Below, piece by piece: positions 1 through 9,300 of a DNA stretch of 26,613 nucleotides. Position numbers and translations under genes: made by a program. The notes under the pieces are model-generated. The model had not been told where the DNA came from. It worked only from the letters and a program-made list of their open reading frames with translations, and did not search any database. This stretch comes from Phoronis ovalis (lineage: Eukaryota > Phoronida > Phoronidae): assembly GCA_028565635.1 (NCBI GenBank), contig JAOXYB010048835.1, positions 1-26,613 of the forward strand, written 5' to 3'. Within the stretch, counting starts at the first letter, position 1, and every line of letters begins with the position of its first letter.

Positions 1-14
1 TGTGGACGGAAAAT

Positions 15-59
15 GAAGCGCTTTATTATAGAGCGCTTTATTATGAAGCGCTCCAAGTG
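15..59. repeat. short 15-bp direct repeat
   Basis: GAAGCGCTTTATTAT (15-29) is followed by AGAGCGCTTTATTAT (30-44) and a partial third copy starting GAAGCGCT (45). AGCGCT is self-complementary, so the array can also fold. It is in SOS1 intron sequence. The rest of 1-601 shows no exon, RNA gene or other element that I can support. Confidence 0.7.
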
Positions 60-601
60 TAAGTGTGAATGGAGCTATTAAGTTGGTTGAACATTCAATC
101 CAACTCTACCCAAGGCTCATAGGTCACAGAATACTTTACATATCCAATGTATTATTGTTGTATTCTTGGATGAATTTTGTTTTGGAATGGGGTACCTTTT
201 ACAGCATCTGTACTATAGTAGGGTTATAAATTTTTAGACCTAGTCATAGTATCTGTTGGGGAGATATTTGACCTGAAAACCACACAGGTTCCAGCCTGGT
301 TGTATATTTGAAATTGATATATTATAGTTCACAAAAGTTTGGTATAGGATGGCACTATATTTTGCAATTTTTCCTATAGGATGGGGTCCATATTTGACAT
401 ATTTGTTATGGAATTGATCTAAAAAACTTACTCACAGTTGCACCCAATGATACTGAAAGACATCCCTTGTATAAAGCCCTTTTCAGTATGTCTTGTAACA
501 GAGTATATTTTTTTAATGGAGAAATGGTTCGTAGCATAAACCTGTAGCCAATATTGTGACTATGACTACAAGAAATAAAATGTCAATCTTTTTTTCACTA
601 G

Positions 602-771
602 GTATGTACTTAACTAACATCCTTCATACTGAAGAAGGAAATTCTGATTTTCTACAGAATAATCCAGATTTAATTAACTTCAGTAAAAGACGAAAAGTGG
701 CTGAAATTACCGGAGAAATTCAACAGTATCAAAATCAGCCATATTGTCTTAAAGTTGAACCTGAAATTAGG
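602..771 (+). CDS. SOS1: SOS1 exon: end of CDC25 catalytic domain
   Basis: The exon follows a polypyrimidine tract and AG at 600-601 and ends before GTGAGT at 772. It begins with two bases of a glycine codon (phase 1 entry) and ends on a complete AGG codon. It reads [20 protein letters not shown] and then the nearly invariant [33 protein letters not shown]. In SOS proteins this is the last part of the Ras-binding CDC25 domain. An open frame from 556 is only intron read-through; the ATG at 556 is not a start. Confidence 0.95.
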
Positions 772-2978
772 GTGAGTATTACATTTTAACACAGCGTAGG
801 TTAAAGCATTACGGACAAAGAACAAAACCCGGAAATGTAGTGGCTATATCAACTCCTTAATCACTAGATTGTTTCCATGACCTCACTTTAGTGTAGCTGG
901 CCAACAGCGATATGATAATGCACTGGTTATTCATTTCAAATCTATTTAGTTGCTTTGAACATTGCTGTTACACTATTTCTTAAATGATAAATTGGCAACT
1001 TCGTAAAAAATGAATCTAGTTCATGAATTAAACTATACCTTAGATTACTGCACAGTGTAATAGTTCTGAATAAATAATAAACGTGCTCATTTGTTAATGT
1101 TTTATGTATGCTCTACCTGTAATTAATTTGTCATGCTTAATTTTAATTGTGCTTACTTTTCGGAACTTTGAAACTGATATCCTTTGGGTAATAAAATAGA
1201 AAAGGAATTTAGTGATGATTTATATTAGAAATCTCTACAAGAAACTGTAAAAATCTGTAATTACTTTGATGTCATTTTAATTGTGGTTATATCCTTCTCT
1301 TTTCAGGCTTTCTTTGAAAACTTAAATCCTTTGGGAGATAAGCCAGAAAAGGATTTTAATGACGATTTATATGAGAAATCTCTTGAGTTAGAGCCAAGAA
1401 ATTGTAAAACACCAGTCAAATTTGTAAGGATTAAAATTTTTGTAGTTTGAAATTCAGAAATCTTGTAGTTCTACTGCAGTTAACAAGGTGTCACTTGCAT
1501 GACATCAACTATTCACTTAGATGCTTGTTGCTAGTAGGTGGATGTATCCAGGACTACTATGTGGATAGCTTATGTCCTGTTATTGTTGCTAGTAGGTGGA
1601 TGTATCCAGGACTACTATGTGGATAGCTTATGTCCTGTTATTGTTGCTAGTAGGTGATATGTATCCAGGACTACTATGTGGATAGCTTATGTCCTGTTAT
1701 TAGTGACTTTGAAGTTTGAAAGGACATTAACATCTCTGCTAGAGCTGTTATGTTTACTTTGGCATTTTGTAAGTTTCCAGATTTATCATGTACAACAGTT
1801 TCAGGGGGCATAATTGTTTATAAAACTATACCATAAAGTATCTAATATGTATACTGAAACAGTTGAAATGATAGATTTTGCTTTGATAGCGAATGTCATA
1901 GAGATGAAAAGGAAATAGCATACTTTAAAATGTACTAAATGTATACCAAAAATGTAAAATTGAAATTTTGTTTACAGCAACGAAAAACAGAATATAGTTT
2001 AAAATCACCTGGCATAAAACCATCATCTAGTCGACATTCAGCTGCTACAGCAATTTTAAGAAGTCAGAGGACATTTAGTTTACCCCGTATCCCAGGCCCA
2101 CATGGTGATGATACTGAAGAACTTTTACCACATCACAGTCAAACACCACCAATGACACCGAACTCACCTCTTACGCCACCCCTAGATAATAGGAGTAGTG
2201 ATAATAGTGTATTTGCATTGGTGGACTTGACTGGGCCAGTACACGGTAGAACACAAAGTTTAGGTATGTTATAAAATCAGCTGAGATTTTCTTCATAACT
2301 TCCTATCTTCAGATCCTCAAAAGAGTTGAACAAGCACCCTTTTTACCCATTTTTCCAGTAGCGGTTTCCAGATAAAAGTCTCACAAGGGTGAAAGGAGTA
2401 TTATAACCAATTCTGTAATTGTATAGGCAACCTAGTTTTCTCAGCACATTGACTTTTGACACAAAGAACGATTCTGATTGACCATACTCCAGAGCCTTTT
2501 AAAAACACCCCAGGCCTCTGGGTCTATTGCTTCAGAAGTCACATATTTAAATCTATAATACGTGTTCTGCATATTATGTATAAAGCAATCAATTTTCAAT
2601 TACCCTACAGATGGTGGCACATCCACTGTTGTTGCACCAAAACCAAGACTAGGACATGCATCAGCTAGTGTATCAAGTGAGCCAAGCGCAGTTGTAGTGG
2701 ATGACGAGGCGAATATGCAGGAGCCACCTCCTTTACCACCAAGACATTGTAAACGAGACGGCTTGTCTGTGAGTGAGCTCTCGCCACAGTTAGGGCGGAC
2801 AGTTATTTCGCCACCTGTGTTACCCCCTCGAGATAAAGACAGTGCTCCACCTTTACCTCCTCGGAGAAATTCAGATCGAGAAAGTTGTGTGTTCAATAAT
2901 TTTAATGGTGGTTCTGAAACACCTGAATTACCACCAAAGACTTACAGACATTCACATGCAAGGAAGAAAAGCAGTTAG
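602..2978 (+). CDS. SOS1: Son of sevenless Ras exchange factor, 3' part (4 exons, 5' end outside window)
   Basis: SOS loads GTP onto Ras at the plasma membrane after Grb2 brings it to activated receptor tyrosine kinases. The visible CDS joins 602-771, 1307-1423, 1978-2263 and 2611-2978. Phases agree at every junction and give 312 residues plus a split first codon. The first exon holds the very conserved segment with [20 protein letters not shown] at the end of the CDC25-homology region, followed by [21 protein letters not shown] and a proline-rich tail with three PxxPxR motifs and a final LPPKTYR. These occur in the same order in vertebrate SOS1/SOS2. The tail is shorter than the vertebrate one. 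The histone-fold, DH, PH and REM exons must lie left of the window. Invertebrates usually have one Sos, so the symbol means the family. Certainty on identity is very high; exon ends are inferred from consensus sites. Confidence 0.96.
1130..1260 (+). pseudogene. decayed tandem copy of the SOS1 exon at 1307-1423
   Basis: The stretch 1164-1250 aligns with the real exon downstream. The 56-base core from CCTTTGGG to AAATCTCT (1180-1235) differs at about nine positions by my count. The flanking intron also matches: TTTTAATTGTG precedes both, at 1141 and 1275. The copy is dead. Its acceptor reads TTTTCGG (1157-1163) where the real one reads TTTTCAG, one base is missing near the exon start, the aligned GAG codon is TAG (1226-1228), and the segment that encodes LELEP is lost. 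It therefore looks like an exon-plus-intron tandem duplication that decayed. Confidence 0.8.
1307..1423 (+). CDS. SOS1: SOS1 exon: FFENLNP / SLELEPRN segment
   Basis: The acceptor is TTCTCTTTTCAG ending at 1306 and the donor is GTAAGG at 1424. The exon has 39 whole codons (phase 0-0) and reads [20 protein letters not shown], then [26 protein letters not shown] and SLE-EPRN are conserved SOS landmarks just after the catalytic domain, where the proline-rich tail begins. A dead copy of this exon sits about 140 bases upstream in the same intron. Confidence 0.93.
1525..1699. repeat. three-copy 58-bp minisatellite in an SOS1 intron
   Basis: The unit starts TTGTTGCTAGTAGGTGGATG and ends TGTCCTGTTA. 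Copy 1 (1525-1582) and copy 2 (1583-1640) are identical over 58 bases. Copy 3 (1641-1699) differs only by one inserted base near GGTGATATG. The near-perfect identity suggests recent expansion. It lies wholly in the intron 1424-1977. Confidence 0.97.
1978..2263 (+). CDS. SOS1: SOS1 exon: Ser/Pro-rich tail, first part
   Basis: The acceptor is TTGTTTACAG ending at 1977 and the donor is GTATGT at 2264; entry is phase 0 and exit phase 1. It encodes 95 residues beginning [20 protein letters not shown], followed by FSLPRIPGP and a stretch with [19 protein letters not shown] and the SPRIP-like element recur in vertebrate SOS1. Several S/T-P sites could be targets of proline-directed kinases; SOS tails are known to be phosphorylated by MAPK, but the sites here are inference. 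Confidence 0.92.
2611..2978 (+). CDS. SOS1: SOS1 last coding exon: SH3-binding proline motifs and stop
   Basis: The acceptor is TTACCCTACAG ending at 2610. Entry is phase 1: the carried G plus AT makes GAT. The exon gives 121 residues after the split codon and ends with TAG at 2976-2978. It carries three class II SH3 ligands, PPPLPPR (2724-2744), PPVLPPR (2811-2831) and PPLPPR (2847-2864), and a C-terminal LPPKTYR (2928-2948) that matches the end of vertebrate SOS1. In the family such motifs bind the SH3 domains of Grb2. The protein ends in a basic RKKSS. Confidence 0.94.
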
Positions 2979-3360
2979 TATCTACTTCTGTACAATTATT
3001 TGTGCAGTAAACTATAACATGTGACAGAAGTTCCAGAGGATGCTGATTTTTCATTGTTATCAGTAAATAACATGTAGATATTATTAATGAGGCTCTGGTA
3101 TTTTGACAGGAGTTGTGATTTAGGCAATCTTTTATGATTGGTTTTAAGAATTCAATTCAATAATCTCCTGAGCTATTTCAAAATTGTATTGCAATAAAAC
3201 AAGATGGAATATTTTTACAAAACACTGCCACTTACAACCGTTAGAGCAATTCCTTTATTCAAATTTGTAATTGGATGTTTGTAATTATTTGAGTTTATAG
3301 GGATGACAGCTATCTAATTTGTATACATTTCATAATAAAACTGTATATCCCTGTCAAGTC
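2979..3360 (+). other. SOS1: SOS1 3' UTR with candidate poly(A) signals
   Basis: After the stop the sequence loses coding character. AATAAA occurs at 3193-3198 and again at 3334-3339. Either could end the transcript; the second is followed by T/G-rich sequence. The end point is a guess from signals alone. Confidence 0.55.
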
Positions 3361-4830
3361 AAGTAATATTTTCCTGCCTTCTTTTACCACATTGCATTTT
3401 TAGTCGTATGGATTTGGTGTTATTTCACTAACAATTGTTCATTAGGTCAATCTGGATTAAGACTGTTTCACTATTACTGTGCTGATTGGTTTGTATTGTA
3501 ATAAGTATCTTTTAACACATAAGCTACAATTCCAATTGAAAGTAAACAGTTCTACATTGTAAACAATTTCCTACCTCTATACATGATTTGCCTCCTGCAA
3601 TACAATGTCCTCTAATAATTCTCAAGTTGTAAAATGGACATTTCATTGAAATTTCAACAATTTAACAAGGAAAAGTCATGACCGGATATTTTACCAAATG
3701 ACAACCAAAAAATGTTGTCACTTCTCATAATTATTGCACAACATTAGTAACTGCTGGTCAGCTGTACATTATTGTATAAAAATACTGCAGAATCAGTGTT
3801 TACATAAAACATGCACATATTCAAGGCTACATTGTTTTCAATATAGAAATAGAATTACTTAAAGGTAGTCTGCACAAACTATGAATGTGTGTATTGTCAC
3901 TATCGTTTGCAACGAAATGAAACCCTGTGGTATAGTGGTATTTCATTTGTGATGTTTCATATTATAATGAGGACATCAGTTATGCAGCAAAAGCATTACC
4001 TTGAATTGCAGTGGGAACATTCACATTTTACAATGCGAACGCTTGTGATGATCTGATAATTATGTAGATTAAATTTTCAGATTCCTGCCACGGTTCAAAC
4101 GAATGTGATAATGCCTTTGCTACATAAGTAATGTCTGATTACAAAATGCCACTATACCACAAGGTCGAATTTCCTTGCAAGCAATAGTAAGATGTTCTAT
4201 TAATGGCCCTGTACAATGGATAGCTTATGAGACTAAAAATATTATTGCTTTCGTAAGTATTCAGAGCATAGCTGCTATGATATTGTCTTAAAAACGTTGC
4301 AGCAAAGAGCAAATTAAGTTTCTATTATATATCAATTTCCTTCAATGCTGCACATGTCCAGTCCAAGAGAATTGTTATTTTTGGTTGTTATGGATAATGA
4401 ATACATATGAGATACATCATGAATTTGTGATGCTAAAAGTCTTAACTTGTTATTCTTTCTCCAGAACATTACCTGCATTATTTTGTAGGGCTGCATAAAA
4501 ATGTGCCACCAACACCTTTACTGCACAACTACTATGAAAGTTAACACTAGATTTCTTTATATAACCACAATTAGATCTAATTTCTTTCAAGAAAGGAACA
4601 GTAATGGAAAGAAATGCTTATATTAATTACTGCCAATTGTTACTTAGGATTTATTTTTTTCAACAGATCACTACAACTGGGTACTCTTTGCAGCTTCAGG
4701 GTAATTCCATTGGGGGGTCAATTTAAATAGCCATGGGTACCCACTTTCAAATTGCCGGTCTCACTGGGTGTAAATCACATCTAATGTTGAATAACTTTCC
4801 CAGGAAAACTTATTCTTTCTAAAGATTATA
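3361..4830. other. intergenic DNA between convergent SOS1 and CRIM1
   Basis: No reading frame with recognisable protein lies here on either strand. The only structured element is the inverted repeat at about 3897-4195, described separately. The limits depend on the assumed poly(A) sites of the two genes. Confidence 0.5.
3897..4195. repeat. imperfect long inverted repeat, MITE-like
   Basis: The left arm (about 3897-4005) pairs with the reverse complement of the right arm (about 4095-4195). Anchors are TGTGGTATAGTGG (3926-3938) against its exact complement at 4149-4161, TATGCAGCAAAAGCATTA (3981-3998) against 4109-4126 with two mismatches, and CTATCGTTTGCAA (3900-3912) against the complement of TTGCAAGCAATAG with two mismatches. 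The anchors share nearly the same centre (4044 and 4054), so the arms differ by small indels. There is no coding capacity. An old non-autonomous DNA transposon is the likeliest explanation; target-site duplications were not identified. Confidence 0.72.
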
Positions 4831-5918
4831 CAACATGAATATGTATATTTTTATTTTTATTAAATACATATTTATCAAACTATACAAAATAACAGTGTTT
4901 CTTCAGATTGTTCTGAAGGAGGTCAAACAAATATGCTGGATATTTACAGTTTTATATAAATAATAGTTTTCTTGACTCGTCAGGTCAGCACTGTATCCAT
5001 ATTTTATTAATATAACACCAACAGTACATAAAATGTTTACATTTACAAGCATTAAGGAAGTTCTTACTGTGACATGCTGGATTTATATATCCAACAAAGC
5101 AACTTTGTTTGAGTTGCTGTTGTACAATTCATGACTGGAAGATAGGCAAAATGAGACAGATAACCAGCATAGTAAATAATATACACAGTCGGATATTTTA
5201 ACATCATACATTTACACTTAAAGCAACAAATATACACATACATATGTTACATGTAACAGCTCAGCTGCATATACTTTTTTATACAAAAACATTGTTCATG
5301 CTCAATAATTAAGCTTAAACAATCAACTATTGCAACAATGAAAATTCTCAGACTCTTATAACATACATATCATATCCTACAAAGTTTGTCTCCCAATAAC
5401 AGGAAAAGTGGACTGGGTGTGTTTATATAGATTTTACCATATGTAATCATATTCAGGTCTCGCAATTATGGCACAAGCTTACCATCACTTTCAACTCAAA
5501 TTGTGTGTACTACAATTGAACATTAAACTTCAAGCATACTATTTATACACTGATAACCATTTAATATATGGCTTTTCAGATCTTTCAACCAAGTTACATA
5601 ATTGCAACAGAAATGTAATACAATCAGACGGACTACAGAAAAAACTCAAACTTATAGTCAAAGCTTCGATACTACTGTGACAATTTACTTGCTGTGGCAA
5701 GGGGAGGAGGAAAGTGATTGTCTTTTCTCAATCAAGTAGTAACAGACGGAAGCAGCTTGTATCAAAATCTTTGATAGTAAATTTAATTATTTCCTTCTGT
5801 AGTTGACTAAATTTGAATATATTTAAACAATAATATGGAAACTTAAATATATGTAAACTTTACTAAAACTTGATGAATATTTATCAAAAACTGTACATCT
5901 TGTTGGCTCGACATAGCC
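4830..5918 (-). other. CRIM1: candidate CRIM1 3' UTR with double poly(A) signal
   Basis: Downstream of the stop on the minus strand no coding sequence is seen. The minus strand carries AATAAA at 5003-5008 and a doubled AATAAAAATAAA at 4850-4861. The doubled site is the stronger candidate end, giving a 3' UTR of about 1.1 kb. A 14-base palindrome TGTTACATGTAACA lies at 5245-5258. If the donor-like site at the C-terminus is used, part of this would be an intron instead. Confidence 0.45.
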
Positions 5919-6364
5919 TCATACCTGTAGTTCTTTATATACATCAATCTTATCGCTGAAAAACTCTTTGTCGGCTTTAAGCAGTTCTTCAGTTTTTTCC
6001 AGTTTTTCTGTGTTATTTTTATCGACATCTGAACTCCAGGCTTTTATACTGGTGCCATCATAGCAGTTTTTAGACATCATATTGTTTGTATTTGTGTTGC
6101 TATCAGTAGATAAAAGAGGCATGATGCCTTGCAAGTCTAAATTTGTTGATTTAGGTCGCTTTGTTTCTGTTACCAATGTCGCAATATTTTGTGAGTTCGC
6201 CTGCTGATGTCTTCTGCGATATCTTCTATGAAACAGTATAATCAGCAACAAAATTATGATCACAGCAAAAAATGTCGCCAACCCTGCCAGTACTGCTACT
6301 AGTATAATGTTAGCTGTAGCGTTCACAACTTCATTGTCTTGTTGGTTCTGTGATTCAGATGCAT
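5919..6364 (-). CDS. CRIM1: CRIM1 exon: membrane span and cytoplasmic tail
   Basis: The acceptor on the minus strand is ATTTTTAG ending at 6365; entry is phase 1 (G+AT = Asp). It encodes 147 residues then TGA. A short linker with an N-glycosylation sequon (VVNATAN) leads to a hydrophobic span of about 26 residues (IILVAVLAGLA...IILF, about 6231-6308). The stop-transfer HRRYRRRH follows, then a polar tail of about 95 residues. YKEL near the end fits a YxxPhi endocytic signal. The linker after VWC6 is much shorter than in vertebrate CRIM1. The final codons read CTA CAG GTA TGA, and CAG|GTATGA is also a passable donor, so the tail might continue in an unseen exon. Confidence 0.85.
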
Positions 6365-9300
6365 CTAAAAATAATAAAGATAATCCAAACCTGAACAAAT
6401 TAAAGATAATGAAAACAATATGTATGGTACCATCTTTGCATTGTCTTCTCTCTTCCTGCTTTTTCACAAAATTTTACATTAAAATGACTTTTTTAACGAA
6501 ATATTTGAACCCAACTGTAAAGCTGCTTTTCAAATTAATGAGATTCTCTACGAAATATCTCAGCCAACAACTTTATGAACAAAACCATTATTTGCACTAA
6601 AATATTACAGTAACTCACCTGCGCAAACAGGGCAGCATTCCCCAAGAGGTGTTATCTGATTGACACAGTTCAACATTTCACATGTCAACTTCGTACATGT
6701 ACTATGTCTGTTATAATTACAAGTACACTGCGTGCAGTCATCCGTTTGCCATGTTTCCCTTATACTATACACTATATCACCTACAAGGCATGTCTCTGCT
6801 GGTTTTGTTTCTAAAATACAGGATTTGTGCAAAAATTATTTTACTATTTAAGAAAGAAATAAATAAAAGTTAAATAAAACCTAATACATCAATGCCAATT
6901 ACTCAAAGGCCTTCATAATTTTTTTAAGTGAAAATAAAGTTGGATTACAACAAAAAAATACCAATGATATGCTGAAATCCATTTGCAAATTTTTACCAAT
7001 GTCAAATATTTACAGGATGAAGAATTCTTTGGCCAACCTTTTAATCCGGTTAAAACTTTAACAGTGGATGTATTGTAGCAAAGGCTCTGATTTGTTGAAA
7101 CAAAATAGATTTTTTTTCCCACTTCCTACCTGGGCATACTGGACAACACTGTCCTTTCCTCAACAGTGTGTTTTGGCAATCAAGTACAGGACAGGTTTGC
7201 GAATAACACATGATCTGACCATAGTGGCACATGCAGCTCTGACATGAGTTCACTTTCCAAATGTCCCCGTGACTAAATCTCGTGTGATTATGAGACATGC
7301 AACCCTGTACAGAAACAGATGGATCCAAAACCTCAGTTGCATCTAAAGCATGGAAAATAAAACAAATAAAAGAATTATGAAATCAAAATAAACAAGACTT
7401 AAGAAAACAGAGCATATTGAATTACATTCATTCAAATATGTTAAGAAATTTAAGTCACATAAAGCGGAACACACAATCACCTTAAGTTGTTTAAAATCCA
7501 TTACAACGCATTACATGATGCCAAAATGATAAAGGGTCTGAAATTACCTTCAAGGCACACTGGGCAGCATTTATTTGGTACTCTAACAGGGTTACTACAT
7601 AGCAGGGGTGCACATCGTTCACTGTCACACATTACTCTGCCACTGTGACATAAGCACTGTGTACATCTATCAAGTTGCCACACCTCTCCTTCAAATCTAT
7701 ACACACCATCCAGTGATTGACAGCTGGGAGGTATCAAAGCACTATCCCCATCTTGAAGTTCTATAACAAGAAAGAAGACATTTTCCATTTTAAGAAACTT
7801 GACTAATTGAACAACTAAATAAAGGAAATAAACTACATATTAGGTATTTCCAAATGCTTTATGACACAACTGTTGAACCTGGTTCTAAATCCAAATAAAT
7901 TTGTCACACAGTGAAACATTTTCTCCTCCTGAAAGATTTCAGCTCTATCACAGCCATATTGATAGACTCTCTAATCTCTTTGATGATACCAGCTATTCAA
8001 ATTACACAAAAACAGTTAATATTTATTTGGATTAATATGAATCTGCATAGCCTGAAGATCTTATTGCAATTCCTACAAGATAATGTTTACAGCACATATA
8101 CCTGGACAAGAGGGACAACAATCTCCGGATCTCATGATAGGCATGTCACATTTTGGTACCGGACAACTGATCAGAGCACACATCTCACGTCCACTGTGAC
8201 AGAAGCATGTCCGGCAACCGTCATTCCACGATTCACCGTCATCAAATAAATGACCATCAGAAGACATACAAGCTCCACCAATGGTTCCTGTTGGTATTAC
8301 TGCTGTGGAACTCTTGTTACCTAAAGAAACAACACAAGATGTTTTGTTGATCGTATGTGGATACTTATGGCATTGTCATACTTGTCAGGAATGTTTCAAG
8401 AAGTAAACAGTAGACGCTTACAAATAGGTGGCCTGCAAATACTTTAGCATTTCGTCTACACTCACTAGTACTTATTATTTCTACTATACTACTCTGGCAC
8501 ATTGCTAACTAGTTGCGTTCTGTTTGTAATGATTTTTATGAGAGATTATGTATAACATATCTGTATTATACTAAGAGGTTGTTAAACCTATAGCTTCAGA
8601 ATATATTACATAAATTTTGTGATGCAATTTGCTTTCACTTTTTACCTTCGCATCGACAAAGTTTGCATCCCTCATCATTTCTTTCATATTCACCGGGACA
8701 ATGTTTCTTACAAGTAAATGGAGGACATTTGTTACATTTGCATCGTAAACAGCCATTTCTGGATCGTTTGTATCCATATGGACATTGTTTGTAACAGGTA
8801 TCCATGGAGGAACATTCACTGACATCCGGTTCTGGTGCACATTCACACAGTTCCTGTCCATCAATGTCAAGTAGAAAGCCATGTACACAATGTAGATCAC
8901 ATTCATCTGAAACAAAAAATACAAAATGTGCTACCAATAGTTCAGCATAAAAAAATGTCATAATCAGTGAATCATCCATATTCAATGAAGTTTAATCTTT
9001 TTTCCAATTTCTAAAGAAAATAGGTAGGTTTGGCCAAATTTGTTATGACCTGACAATTAATGGTTGTCACTGTCAAACACTCATTTGTGTGCCATGTCTT
9101 GACATGTGTATCATCAGTGAAGAGATCAAACATTAAATGAGTATATTTAATAGCCTTCACTTCTGACAGTTATAGACAATATAGGTAATATTCAATGGAA
9201 CTACAGGCATTGTACAAGGAACTAAAATAATATCCATCAGATGTTATAACCTTTCAGACTGTTGTAAAAAAAAAGCTCCAGTCAGTTATGATTTCTATAA

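Noticed and set aside
556-601. ATG at 556 as the start of a small protein
   Set aside because: The first 15 codons are intron sequence ending in a polypyrimidine tract and AG; the rest is an internal SOS1 exon.
2600-2896. Minus-strand open frame of 98 codons
   Set aside because: It is antisense to the proline-rich SOS1 exon. Its Gly/Arg-rich content is simply the complement of the proline codons.
6256-6600. Plus-strand frame of 114 codons
   Set aside because: It is antisense to the CRIM1 membrane exon and its intron, and shows no independent features.
8571-8924. Overlapping 117-codon minus-strand frame
   Set aside because: It is a shadow frame of the antistasin exon. The other frame has the cysteine pattern and the correct splice phases.
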